30,099 nucleotides of DNA from CAZIAK01 sp964537035. Its GTDB lineage: Bacteria; Planctomycetota; B15-G4. The DNA lies in contig CAZIAK010000051.1 of NCBI GenBank assembly GCA_964537035.1, forward strand, positions 1 through 30,099, read 5' to 3'. The notes beneath the pieces were generated by a model. That model saw only the letters and a list, made by a program, of their open reading frames with translations. It made no database searches and was not told the DNA's origin. Positions 16,264 through 24,570 of this stretch are shown piece after piece. A program made the position numbers and the translations under genes. Each line of letters begins with the position of its first letter. Position 1 is the stretch's first letter.

Positions 16264-17292
16264 CTAGGGGTGACCCTGCCCGTGCGGCCCGAGGGGCGCC
16301 GGTTCAGCGATGTCCCAGAGCGTCGGGTCATCAATGATCTCCACGCCGATCGTCTCGCGCAGTCCCGCGATCCACTGCAGGCGAGCCTCCTCGGCCAGCT
16401 GCACCCGCAGCTCATCGGCGAGTTGATCCTTGACCTCTTCATAGGTCAGCTGCCGCTGGGGGTGGGATTCGACTCGGCGTACGAGATGGTAGCCGTAGAT
16501 CGAGGCGATGATCGGGGACGTCTGCCCATCCTCAAGATCGAACGCGATCTGATTCAGGGTGGGCGTCCGGAACGAACCGCGAATCACGAAGCCCATGTCG
16601 CCCCCCACCGCAGCGTAGATGTCGTCAGAACCTTCCTTGGCGAGGTCCTCGAAAGACTCCCCCGCATCCAGGCGCTCGAGAATCGACTCGAGGCGCTTCT
16701 GGATGGCCTCCGCCTCCACACGTCCCGCCGACGGATCGACGTTGGCCATGATGTGCCGGAAGCGAGCTTCCTCAACGGTCAGCAGGTCAGGCTTCCGCTC
16801 GGCGTAGGTGCTCTGCAGCAGCTCCTCGGTGACCTCGGGGGTGGTCCCTTCGAAGCGTCGCTCGTTCTTGTCCCTCAGGATGCGCCTCACCACGAGGCCC
16901 CGGTACGATTCGAGCAGGGCAGCCCGCTCCTTTTCGGAGAGCGCAGCAAAGCGGGGACCGGCCTTCTCGAGCGTGCGCGAGAACTCCTCGTCGATCTCCT
17001 GCTCACTCGCGGTCATGCCCAGAGCCAACGCCTCCTGGTGGATCAGGCACTTCTCGAGCAGCGACTCCAGCGCCTGCCCGTGCAGACCGCGGCGCACCTC
17101 TGCAGAGACGTTGCCGTGAAAGAAGCTCTCGGGGATGAGGCGGTTGAGTTCGGCCATGAAGTCGCCGCGGCTGACCTCCTGGTCTCCCACCCGGGCCACG
17201 ATCTGGTCCTGCATTTGTGCTTCGGGAGCGCTCGCCGGACCGACCTGAGCCAGTGTGACCAGGATCGCGGCAATGACGGTTGTGGTTCCCAT
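16264..17292 (-). CDS. exported parvulin-type peptidylprolyl isomerase (SurA/PrsA-like)
   Basis: A 342-residue protein with a signal peptide (to about ASA, residues 20-22), a SurA-N-like helical domain (VARVGDQEVSRGDFMAELNRL onward to about 150) and one rotamase domain at about 170-285. In the latter, EEARFRHIMANVD, LDAGESFEDLAKEGSDD, VGGDMGFVIRGSF and SIYGYHLVRRVE match the parvulin pattern, including the GGDxGF and GYHxxR segments. Such proteins help exported and outer-membrane proteins fold, so multihaem cytochromes and the nearby barrel are plausible clients. GGAGGT precedes the ATG at 17292. A sigma-54-type promoter lies about 60 bases upstream, within the 126-base gap after the hexahaem gene, so it can be transcribed separately from that gene. 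Confidence 0.9.
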   Translation of the reverse strand: MGTTTVIAAILVTLAQVGPASAPEAQMQDQIVARVGDQEVSRGDFMAELNRLIPESFFHGNVSAEVRRGLHGQALESLLEKCLIHQEALALGMTASEQEIDEEFSRTLEKAGPRFAALSEKERAALLESYRGLVVRRILRDKNERRFEGTTPEVTEELLQSTYAERKPDLLTVEEARFRHIMANVDPSAGRVEAEAIQKRLESILERLDAGESFEDLAKEGSDDIYAAVGGDMGFVIRGSFRTPTLNQIAFDLEDGQTSPIIASIYGYHLVRRVESHPQRQLTYEEVKDQLADELRVQLAEEARLQWIAGLRETIGVEIIDDPTLWDIAEPAPLGPHGQGHP

Positions 17293-17352
17293 GACGGACC
17301 TCCGGATGTCGGGCTGAGGTGCGACAGCACCTGCTTCTCAGACGACTTGCTG

Positions 17353-17368
17353 CGCAAATACCGTACCG
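17353..17368 (-). promoter_or_regulatory. sigma-54 (-24/-12) promoter of the prolyl isomerase gene
   Basis: The minus strand reads CGGTACGGTATTTGCG. It matches GGYACG-N4-TTGC with exactly ten bases between GG and GC. Transcription would start near 17342, about 50 bases before the ATG at 17292. Confidence 0.68.
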
Positions 17369-17418
17369 GATGGACGATCGCCGCCGCACTCCCCCCCGCT
17401 GCGCGCCTCCCCGGAGGC

Positions 17419-18204
17419 CTACTTGATGTGGCAGCCGAGGCAGAGCCCGCCGTGGCGGGTCGACCGCACCAGCATGCCGGGAGACCCCGAGTAGACCGAA
17501 TGGCAGCTTCCGCAGCCCAGTCGGCCTTCTACCAACCGAAACTCGGCGGGCAGGCTGGCCGCCGAGCGAAGGCTGCTCCGCGCCCTCGGCGAGCGCACGC
17601 CGAGGCCGTCGTAGCGCACGCCAATAGGGTGTTCCGCCTCGACGGAGGACCGCCGAGCACCCACAGGTTGCACCACCGAGTCGGCTGCCACAGAGGCCAC
17701 GCCAGCCGCCGACCCGTCGTGACAGCCCAGGCAGCTCCGGGTCTCCGCATCAAGGCCGGTATCCAGACCGATATCCCAGCCCACGGCTTGCCTGCCAGCC
17801 AGGCCGCCGAACCGTCCGTAGTGAGCCCGGCCCGCGACGAGACCGTGAGCCAAGGCGCTCCCCGACGGTTCTCCTCCGCCATGACAGGTGACACACAGGC
17901 GTCTCGCAGACAGGCGCAGGAGTCCGTCGTCGCCGGCGAGCGAACCGTGGTCCGGGCTCAGGGTTCGTTCGTCATGGCAAGTGGCGCAGCCCACACTCGC
18001 GCCGCCTTCGAGTGGCAGCCCGGCCTCCACGGCCCTCTCCAAGGTTCCGGGGCCGAGTTGACCCATGGGATGGCTCAGAGCCTCCGAGACTTCGTGACAG
18101 GCCATGCAGCCTGCGCTGGAGAAGGCTGCAGGGGACGTGGGTTGAGCCGTGCTCCACGAGAGGCACAGCAGAGCCGCGATGAGAAGAGATCCGACGTGTT
18201 GCAT
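17419..18204 (-). CDS. exported hexahaem cytochrome c
   Basis: A 261-residue protein with a signal peptide (MQHVGSLLIAALLCLSWSTAQ) and six CXXCH motifs: CMACH, CATCH, CVTCH, CLGCH, CGSCH and CLGCH. The C-terminal half follows the same plan as the tetrahaem cytochromes: CLGCHDG, then an EHPIGVRYD block, then CGSCH, then a final LCLGCHIK. It therefore looks like a relative of that family with extra N-terminal haems. No lipobox is seen, so it is probably soluble in the periplasm. It is divergent from the conduit operon across 77 bases. I could not find a good promoter there, and the long plus-strand frame over this region is a shadow with no family resemblance. Function as electron carrier is inferred from the motifs. 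Confidence 0.88.
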   Translation of the reverse strand: MQHVGSLLIAALLCLSWSTAQPTSPAAFSSAGCMACHEVSEALSHPMGQLGPGTLERAVEAGLPLEGGASVGCATCHDERTLSPDHGSLAGDDGLLRLSARRLCVTCHGGGEPSGSALAHGLVAGRAHYGRFGGLAGRQAVGWDIGLDTGLDAETRSCLGCHDGSAAGVASVAADSVVQPVGARRSSVEAEHPIGVRYDGLGVRSPRARSSLRSAASLPAEFRLVEGRLGCGSCHSVYSGSPGMLVRSTRHGGLCLGCHIK

Positions 18205-18281
18205 GGCAGGTCACCGTCGGCAGGGCCGGGGGGTGACTGGAGCCCCGCGTCTCCGGCCTTCTCCATGCGCCGGGGGTTGTC

Positions 18282-19067
18282 ATGACCCTCAGAGCACTCA
18301 ACCGCTGGCCGACCATCGCACTGGCCCTCCTCTTCCTTCTTTTCTCGGCCTGCGCTGTGGAGAAGAACCGCCGCCTGCTCAGCTTCTTCTTCGACGGTGT
18401 CCCGGACCCCGACGCCCCCCAGAAGGTGGAAGAACCCAGGCAGCCTGCCATCGACATGGCCAACCTCACATCTGCTCAACGGGCGGCAATGCTGGGACGG
18501 CAGGTCGGGGCCGCCGAGGTCGTCGTGGTCTTCCATGAGCCCGTCCAGGAGCGAGACTGCCAGGGCTGCCACCAGGGCGGCGGGGTCACGGGGGGAGCGT
18601 CGTTCAATCTGGTGCCGACCCTGCTGGACCAACCGCCAAGGCTGTGCTGGCGCTGCCACGACGAGCCTGACTACGACCATGTCCACGGTCCCGCAGCCAA
18701 CGGTTCCTGTCTGATCTGCCACCAGCCGCACCAGTCGCTGCACAAGGGGCTGTTGCCCATGCCAGAGGTCGAGTTGTGCCGCACCTGCCACACCCCCGAG
18801 GTCTTCACCTCGTGGGCTCAGCATGAGGCCGTGGGCTCCAGGCAGTGCACCGAGTGCCACGGCGCTCACGGCTCAGACCGGCCCTCCATGCTACTGCCAG
18901 ACGTGGCCGCAGAGTTGCCCGAGCCTGGCAACGAAGAGCCACCCCAGACCGTGCCAGATGACGACGCCGAACCCTCCTCGGAGCCGGCTGACGAACCCGT
19001 CGCAGCAGCTCTGGATGGGAGCGCGCAGCAGCCATCACCCACCGTCGACCCTGACCATGATCCGTGA
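18282..19067 (+). CDS. pentahaem cytochrome c lipoprotein, first gene of conduit operon
   Basis: A 261-residue lipoprotein: ALALLFLLFSAC gives a lipid-modified Cys24. Five CXXCH motifs follow: CQGCH, CWRCH, CLICH, CRTCH and CTECH, with doubled-CXXCH style CHQPH and CHGAH pairs. The last 65 residues are Pro/Glu/Asp/Ala-rich without haems, a probably disordered acidic tail. In known outer-membrane porin-cytochrome conduits a small multihaem cytochrome, often a lipoprotein, pairs with a barrel; its place directly before the barrel gene suits that role. Whether it sits on the inner or outer face cannot be told. The stop overlaps the next start (GTGA), so translation is coupled. GGGGG precedes the ATG at 18282. 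Confidence 0.88.
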   Translation: MTLRALNRWPTIALALLFLLFSACAVEKNRRLLSFFFDGVPDPDAPQKVEEPRQPAIDMANLTSAQRAAMLGRQVGAAEVVVVFHEPVQERDCQGCHQGGGVTGGASFNLVPTLLDQPPRLCWRCHDEPDYDHVHGPAANGSCLICHQPHQSLHKGLLPMPEVELCRTCHTPEVFTSWAQHEAVGSRQCTECHGAHGSDRPSMLLPDVAAELPEPGNEEPPQTVPDDDAEPSSEPADEPVAAALDGSAQQPSPTVDPDHDP

Positions 19068-21082
19068 GCCCTGTGTCCTCGTCGCCACCATCTCCGACAG
19101 ACTCAGCCGCCCGGCTCAACCGAGGCCTGGTCAGAGTCTGGAGAGACAAGACACGGCGCTGGCTCGGCCGCACCCTGGTCCTCTCGCTCGGCCTGCTCAG
19201 CGCCTGCACCGCCGCCCGTGAGCATGTGCATTCCACCGGAGCTTCCGCCGCCTTGCGCCTCTCCGCCGAGCGCCAGGAGGAGACCCGCGACAGCGGCGGC
19301 GCCACCGAGCTCAAGGAGTCCGAGAGCATCCTCAAGCAGACGTTGCTGCTCGCCACCGGGGGCTTCGTCTACCATCCCAAGTTCATCGAGTTCGCGATCA
19401 AGGGCGAGCTGGGCCTGAATCAGCGATCCATCAGAGCCTCCGGCGCAGCCGCGAACGCTGATCGCTCGGTGGACGCCAACAGCAACTCGTACAACCTCAG
19501 CGCCACCCTGTTCAAGGATCTGCCCTACACAGGCAACTTCTATACCTATCGTACGATCACCACCACGAGACAGAGCTTCTTCGGCACCTCTCAGGCGGAT
19601 GTCCGTGCCACCGGCGTCAACGTCATCGCGAAAGACTGGTGGATCCCCAGTCGACTCAACGTTGAGCGTTACAAGTACAGGGGCTCAGGGTTGAACACCT
19701 TCGGCCAGGACCGGGACTCTGCCAGCCTTCAAGGCACGCGCATCGAGGACGACGCTCGCTACGAATACAGCATCGGCGTAGATGACGAAACCATTGGGAC
19801 CACGTCCCGCTCGTACAGCGTGCTCAGGGCCAACGCTTCGACCATGCATCTGTACGGAGCCGAGAAGCTCGACCGCTGGACGAACAGCGTGCGCTTCCAG
19901 AAACAGACCGGCGACGTACAGACCCAGAACGAGGGCTTCAGCAGCCTCTACCACACCCAGCTCTCAGACGACCTGACCTCCGACACCACGCTGGTGTACT
20001 CCCGCACGAGCAGCCCGGGGGCCACAACTAAGACCTGGACCGCCTCCCCGGGGATCACCCACCAGCTCTTCGAGAGCTTGACCAGCTCGCTCACCGTGCG
20101 CAGCTCTCGTTCAGACTTCGACGGCGGCGAGGTCGACGCCAATGGCGTCCTGGGCGAACTCAACTACATCAGACGCACGCCAGTAGGCCCCTTGCGCCTG
20201 CGCCACGCCGTCGACTATTTCATCCAGGATCAACAATCGTCGCTGGGAAACATCGCGGTCATCGATGAGTCCCACACCTTCCTGTTGGGGCAGCCGATCC
20301 TGCTGAACAACACCAAGGTCGCGCCAGGAACGGTCGTGGTCACGGACGCCACCGGGCTCGTCGTCTATGTAGAGGGCCTCGACTACAGCCTCTCAGTCCA
20401 AGGGCTGACCACGAGCATCAACGTCCTCGCGGGAGGGTTCATCAACCTGGGCGACGCCCTGTTGGTCGACTACGACTTCTCACCGGCCTCCGACCTGCGC
20501 TACAAGAGCCTCTCCCAGAGCACGAGCTTCGGCCTGCGTATCCACGACATGGTGCAACTGAGCTATGGCCGCCACAGGCTCAACCAGACGCTGCTGAGCG
20601 GCTTCGATGAAGGCACCCTTGAAGACTCCACTCGGACCACAGCAGGGGTCCACGTCTACGAGGGCGGCGGCATGGTCGGCGTGGAGCGAGAGCAGCTGGA
20701 CTCGTTGCACACACCCTTCGAGCGCACCTCCTACGTCATGTCCTACCAGACCATGCTCGCGCCCTCGGTCTCATGGCGCATCGCCGCCGACAGATTCAGG
20801 ACCCAGTTTCGTGACAGCGACGCGATCGAGCGAGGCACCACCGCCAGCAGCAACCTCGTCTTCAGCCTGGGCAGCGGCCTGACCGGACTGGTCAGGGCCG
20901 AGTGGCGCAAGGTGCGGCTGCGCACCGACGCGGGCCGCAGCGTGTCCGGCGAGATCTCCATCGCCAAGCATTTTCGTTCCTCCGAGGTGGCCCTCACCGG
21001 CAGCTACACTGACAACCAGTTCGACGTCGCCAGCGACACCGAGCGGCTCAACGTTGAAGTCTCGTTTCTACGGAGGTTCTGA
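19064..21082 (+). CDS. outer-membrane beta-barrel protein, putative porin of a porin-cytochrome conduit
   Basis: A 672-residue protein. A long N-terminal stretch precedes a hydrophobic segment ending LGLLSAC, with Cys48 as a possible lipidation site. The mature part alternates polar and hydrophobic residues in many strands ended by short turns (for instance YNLSATLFKDLPYTGNFYTY, DTTLVYSRTS, SLTVRSSRSD, VALTGSYTDN) and ends in SFLRRF; a C-terminal Phe is the usual signal for the barrel-assembly machinery. I recognise no MtrB CXXC motif, so the family is uncertain. It sits between cytochrome genes, which suggests the sleeve for a transmembrane haem wire. The only start is GTG at 19064, overlapping the previous stop by four bases; it ends one base inside the next gene's start. 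Confidence 0.82.
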   Translation: MSPVSSSPPSPTDSAARLNRGLVRVWRDKTRRWLGRTLVLSLGLLSACTAAREHVHSTGASAALRLSAERQEETRDSGGATELKESESILKQTLLLATGGFVYHPKFIEFAIKGELGLNQRSIRASGAAANADRSVDANSNSYNLSATLFKDLPYTGNFYTYRTITTTRQSFFGTSQADVRATGVNVIAKDWWIPSRLNVERYKYRGSGLNTFGQDRDSASLQGTRIEDDARYEYSIGVDDETIGTTSRSYSVLRANASTMHLYGAEKLDRWTNSVRFQKQTGDVQTQNEGFSSLYHTQLSDDLTSDTTLVYSRTSSPGATTKTWTASPGITHQLFESLTSSLTVRSSRSDFDGGEVDANGVLGELNYIRRTPVGPLRLRHAVDYFIQDQQSSLGNIAVIDESHTFLLGQPILLNNTKVAPGTVVVTDATGLVVYVEGLDYSLSVQGLTTSINVLAGGFINLGDALLVDYDFSPASDLRYKSLSQSTSFGLRIHDMVQLSYGRHRLNQTLLSGFDEGTLEDSTRTTAGVHVYEGGGMVGVEREQLDSLHTPFERTSYVMSYQTMLAPSVSWRIAADRFRTQFRDSDAIERGTTASSNLVFSLGSGLTGLVRAEWRKVRLRTDAGRSVSGEISIAKHFRSSEVALTGSYTDNQFDVASDTERLNVEVSFLRRF

Positions 21083-22104
21083 TGCAGAACCTACGATGGC
21101 TGGCTCTGCTGCTCCTGTGCTCCTGCGCCACGGGCCCGGCCACGTATACCTGGCGCCCCGAGGCGCCCGTGCGCTGGCCCCCTCCGGGAGAGCAGGCTCG
21201 CATCGAGCTGCTGTTCGGGTATCACGGTCCTGCGGACACCGACCGGGATCTCCCAACGGGCGAGTGGATCACCGACTGGGTCTTGGGTCCTCCAGACGTG
21301 GGGCTGGTGAGCCCCTTCGGAATGACCCTCACCGCTGACAACACGCTGCTTGTGGCCGACACGGCCCGGGCGGCCATCCATCGCATCCACCTGCCCAGCG
21401 GCGCCCACGACCTGGTCAGCGGCTCGGAAGCCTCGCCGTTGGTGACACCGGTCGGCGTGGCCGCCGTGCCCGATGGCAGGTTCTTCGTCGCCGACTCGAG
21501 CACCGGGGAGATCACCGCCTTCGACCCTGACGGGACCGTCTCCGAACCCTCGTTCGCCCCAGAGCTCACGCTGCAACGACCTACGGGCCTCTGCTACGAC
21601 CCGGTAGGCGAGCGCCTCCTCGTCGTCGACACGTTGGGCTGCTCGGTTCACGCGCTCAGCCTCTCCGGCGAGGTGCAGGCCAGCACAGGTCAGCGGGGCG
21701 ATGGCCCGGGCGAGTTCAACTTCCCCATTGGCGTCACCACAGGGCCGGGCGGGGACATCTACATCGTCGACAGCATGAACTTCCGGGTGCAACGGCTCGC
21801 CGCCGACTTCAGCTTCGTCTCCGAGTTCGGCATCGCGGGCAATGGCCCGGGTTCGTTCACCAAGCCCAAGGGCGTGGCCCTCGACTCCGAGGGACACGTC
21901 TACGTCGTGGACAGCATGTTCGACAATGTCCAGGTGTTCGATGAGGACGGCACCCTGCTGCTCGCCTTCGGCTCCGGCGGTTCCGCTCTGGGGCAGCTCT
22001 ACCTGCCCACTGGCCTCTTCATCGACGACTCCGACCGCATCTTCGTCGCCGACACAGGTAACGCACGATTCCAGACCTTCCAGTATTTCCGGGACACGCC
22101 ATGA
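21082..22104 (+). CDS. NHL-type beta-propeller lipoprotein of the conduit operon
   Basis: A 340-residue protein with a short lipoprotein signal (MQNLRWLALLLLCSC, Cys15). Six propeller blades are visible: SPFGMTLTADNTLLVAD, TPVGVAAVPDGRFFVAD, RPTGLCYDPVGERLLVVD, FPIGVTTGPGGDIYIVD, KPKGVALDSEGHVYVVD and LPTGLFIDDSDRIFVAD, with GxGPGxF linkers (GDGPGEF, GNGPGSF). It resembles the propeller lipoprotein cotranscribed with the histidine kinase at 9972. NHL propellers usually bind partners, so it may hold cytochromes at the barrel. The ATG overlaps the barrel stop (TGATG) and its own stop overlaps the next ATG (ATGA), so the four genes of this operon should be made in fixed proportion. Confidence 0.9.
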   Translation: MQNLRWLALLLLCSCATGPATYTWRPEAPVRWPPPGEQARIELLFGYHGPADTDRDLPTGEWITDWVLGPPDVGLVSPFGMTLTADNTLLVADTARAAIHRIHLPSGAHDLVSGSEASPLVTPVGVAAVPDGRFFVADSSTGEITAFDPDGTVSEPSFAPELTLQRPTGLCYDPVGERLLVVDTLGCSVHALSLSGEVQASTGQRGDGPGEFNFPIGVTTGPGGDIYIVDSMNFRVQRLAADFSFVSEFGIAGNGPGSFTKPKGVALDSEGHVYVVDSMFDNVQVFDEDGTLLLAFGSGGSALGQLYLPTGLFIDDSDRIFVADTGNARFQTFQYFRDTP

Positions 22105-23831
22105 GACTGCTTCCGTTCACAGCGCTGCTGGTCATCCTGGCACCCGCTGCCATGCCTCAGGATCAGGGGCAGGCACAGCCGCCGCCGGCCCAAAGCTCGT
22201 CGATCGTCGACACCAAACACAACCTCTCTGTGTCTGGACCAGGCCCGTTCAAGGCCTCCACCGAGTCGCAGATCTGCATCTTCTGCCATGCTCCCCACCG
22301 AGCCCGGAGCACGGCCCCGCTCTGGAATCGCGAAGACTCTCGACAGACCTATCTCACCTACACCAGCAGCACCTTCGGCGGCACCATGACCCAGCCCAGC
22401 GGAGGCAGCAAGCTCTGCCTCTCCTGCCACGACGGGAGCATCGCCCTGGGTGCGGTGGTCAGTCTCTCCGCAGACATCGAGATGCAGTCCGGCTTCACCA
22501 TGCTCGACACAGGGCCAGGCTTCCTGGGCAGCAACCTGATGGACGATCACCCCATCTCGTTCGACTACTCCGACTCGAAGGGCGGTATGGGGCTGGACTA
22601 CCTGCCCGAATCGGCCATCACCCCGCCGGTGCACGTGGACAGCGCCGGCATGGTCCAGTGCACGTCCTGCCACGACGCCCACAGCAACCTGCATGGCCAG
22701 TTCCTGATCACCTCCAACAGCCACTCGGCGCTCTGCCTCTCGTGCCACTCCCCCACAGACTGGATGTCGTCGAGCCACAGCCTCTCTCAGGCCGGCTGGG
22801 ACGGCACCCTCCCGGACCCCTGGCCCAACTCCGACTTCGACACAGTCGCCGAGAATGCCTGCGGCAACTGCCACAAGCCCCACGGCGCAGCCAAGCCTGA
22901 ACGGCTGCTGCTAGACGCCGCGGATGAGGACACCTGCCTGGCCTGTCACCAGGGGACCGTGGCTTCATCGAACATCGGCCAGGATCTGTACAAGGCCTAC
23001 ACGCACAGCCCCTTCGCCACCCTGAGCACCCACGATCCGGCCGAAGATCCGCTGAGCATGCCCCGCCACGCCGAATGCCAGGACTGCCACGACCCCCACG
23101 CCGTGCGCAGCGGCTCCGTCCCCGCACCTCTTGTCCCCGGGCCGCTCACGAACATCAGCGGCATCAACGGCTCCGGCCAACCCATCGATGCGATCAGCTT
23201 TGGATACGAGCTCTGCTACAAGTGCCACAGCGACAACAACGCGGGCAACCCCCTCCTGCCTCGGCAGATCTTGCAGACCAACGTGCGCCTCGAGTTCGAC
23301 GTCTCCAACCCGTCCTTCCATCCCATCGAGGGCCCCGGCGCCAACCCAGATGTCCCCAGTCTGCTACAGGGATGGACAGAGGCCAGCGTCATCTCCTGCA
23401 TCGACTGCCACGCCTCTGACAACTCACCGACCTTCGGCGGCAACGGCAGCGAAGGTCCCCACGGCTCGATCTACCAGCCTCTCCTGGGCGCCAACTACGA
23501 CACCACGGACGGAACCCCCGAGTCGTCCTTCGCCTACGCCCTCTGCTACAAGTGCCACAGCCGCTCGTCGATCCTGGGCGATGACTCCTTCAAGGAGCAC
23601 AGCATGCACATCGAAGACGAAGACGTGGCCTGCTCTGCATGCCACGACCCCCACGGGGTCTCAAGCTCACAGGGCAACAGCATCAACAACACCCACCTGA
23701 TCAACTTCGACCTGAGCGTGGTCCAGCCCTCCGATGGCCTGGGCATCATCGAGTTCGTCGACGAGGGCTACCAGCGCGGCAACTGCACCCTCAAATGCCA
23801 CGGCGAAGACCACGATCAGGAAGACTACTGA
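22101..23831 (+). CDS. 12-haem exported cytochrome c, last gene of conduit operon
   Basis: A 576-residue protein with a signal peptide (MRLLPFTALLVILAPAAMPQ). I count eleven CXXCH motifs (CIFCH, CLSCH, CTSCH, CLSCH, CGNCH, CLACH, CQDCH, CYKCH, CIDCH, CYKCH, CSACH) plus a final CX3CH (CTLKCH) close to the C terminus. CHAPH, CHDAH, CHKPH and two CHDPH pairs show the doubled-CXXCH family. The first part (KLCLSCHDGS, DDHPISFDYSD, CTSCHDAH) is related to the tetrahaem cytochromes. No lipobox is present, so it could be the periplasmic feeder of the conduit or be secreted to its outer face. The start overlaps the propeller gene stop by four bases. It ends ten bases from the convergent tetrahaem gene. 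Confidence 0.92.
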   Translation: MRLLPFTALLVILAPAAMPQDQGQAQPPPAQSSSIVDTKHNLSVSGPGPFKASTESQICIFCHAPHRARSTAPLWNREDSRQTYLTYTSSTFGGTMTQPSGGSKLCLSCHDGSIALGAVVSLSADIEMQSGFTMLDTGPGFLGSNLMDDHPISFDYSDSKGGMGLDYLPESAITPPVHVDSAGMVQCTSCHDAHSNLHGQFLITSNSHSALCLSCHSPTDWMSSSHSLSQAGWDGTLPDPWPNSDFDTVAENACGNCHKPHGAAKPERLLLDAADEDTCLACHQGTVASSNIGQDLYKAYTHSPFATLSTHDPAEDPLSMPRHAECQDCHDPHAVRSGSVPAPLVPGPLTNISGINGSGQPIDAISFGYELCYKCHSDNNAGNPLLPRQILQTNVRLEFDVSNPSFHPIEGPGANPDVPSLLQGWTEASVISCIDCHASDNSPTFGGNGSEGPHGSIYQPLLGANYDTTDGTPESSFAYALCYKCHSRSSILGDDSFKEHSMHIEDEDVACSACHDPHGVSSSQGNSINNTHLINFDLSVVQPSDGLGIIEFVDEGYQRGNCTLKCHGEDHDQEDY

Positions 23832-23841
23832 GCGAGACCGC

Positions 23842-24570
23842 CTACTTGATGTGGCAGGTCAGGCAGAGCCCGCTGGCCGCTCCCTGAGAGGCTGACTGGC
23901 TGACCCGCAGCAGGTGTGTCCCGGGGAGTGACTCTCCCGGTTGATCGTGCACATCGTGGCAGCTCGAGCACTGCAGCATGTCGCCATTCTCGAGGACGTC
24001 CGCGATCGAACCCGAGCCCCCCATGGCATTGGTCTTGGGATGCAGGTTCGGGTCCGCCGACTCGTCATAGACGATCGACATCGGATGGGTCGCCGTGAGG
24101 TCGAGCACTCCCCCCGTCTGGTAGATCGACCCCGGGACCTGGAAGTTGCTGTTGTAGTCGTCGATGAAGATGGCGCCGCCCGCGTACTTGTCGAAGGTGT
24201 CCACGCCCACCGTGCCGTCGTGGCAACCGAGGCACATCTTGCTCATGCCCGTGGGCTGTGAAGCGATGGCACCGTCGAGAGTCACGCTGGCGTACATGGT
24301 GTAGGTCGCCGAGCTGAGGGCGTGATTCCAGAGCAGGCCCTCGTCTCCATAGTGCTCAGCGCGATTGTGATCGTGGGGCACATGGCACACGCGGCAGATC
24401 TCCTCGCGCTTGTTCCAGCCGGTGGCACCGAGCTCCTGCTCGCCGATGTTGTCGGTGAAGTTGTGCGGGGAGCCAGGCTGGGCGATCCCCAGCCCGAGGC
24501 CGTCTGCTCGTGCTCCGCCGGCCAGCAGGGCCAGGCACATACTCGTCGTCACGATGGGGTTCCAGACCAT
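23842..24570 (-). CDS. exported tetrahaem cytochrome c (copy 2)
   Basis: A 242-residue protein with a signal peptide (MVWNPIVTTSMCLALLAGGARA) and the same four motifs as copy 1: CRVCH, CLGCH, CSSCH and CLTCH, ending LCLTCHIK. The mature parts of the two copies differ at about 28 of some 217 positions, while their signal peptides are unrelated. AGAGGT lies nine bases before the ATG at 24570. Its 162-base upstream gap has no sigma-54-type site; it contains an AT-rich TATATA stretch near 24654-24659 that could serve as a -10 element, but no good -35 is evident. Different control of two nearly equal electron carriers is therefore likely. It converges on the conduit operon. Confidence 0.92.
   Translation of the reverse strand: MVWNPIVTTSMCLALLAGGARADGLGLGIAQPGSPHNFTDNIGEQELGATGWNKREEICRVCHVPHDHNRAEHYGDEGLLWNHALSSATYTMYASVTLDGAIASQPTGMSKMCLGCHDGTVGVDTFDKYAGGAIFIDDYNSNFQVPGSIYQTGGVLDLTATHPMSIVYDESADPNLHPKTNAMGGSGSIADVLENGDMLQCSSCHDVHDQPGESLPGTHLLRVSQSASQGAASGLCLTCHIK

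Noticed and set aside
18138..18153. Possible sigma-54 site TGGGTTGAGCCGTGCT before the conduit operon
   Set aside because: The GG-N10-GC spacing is right, but the CAC of the -24 block is lost and the site lies inside the divergent hexahaem gene. It would be tempting to add the conduit to the regulon, but the match is too weak.
16111..18285. 724-codon open frame on the plus strand
   Set aside because: It runs antisense to the prolyl isomerase and hexahaem cytochrome genes, which have clear motifs, and its own product is Arg/Ala/Pro-rich with no family resemblance. Long antisense frames are common in GC-rich DNA.
18909..19067. Low-complexity acidic end of the pentahaem gene as a separate gene or frameshift
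   Set aside because: The frame continues unbroken from the haem part to a stop that overlaps the next start; a disordered acidic tail explains it.
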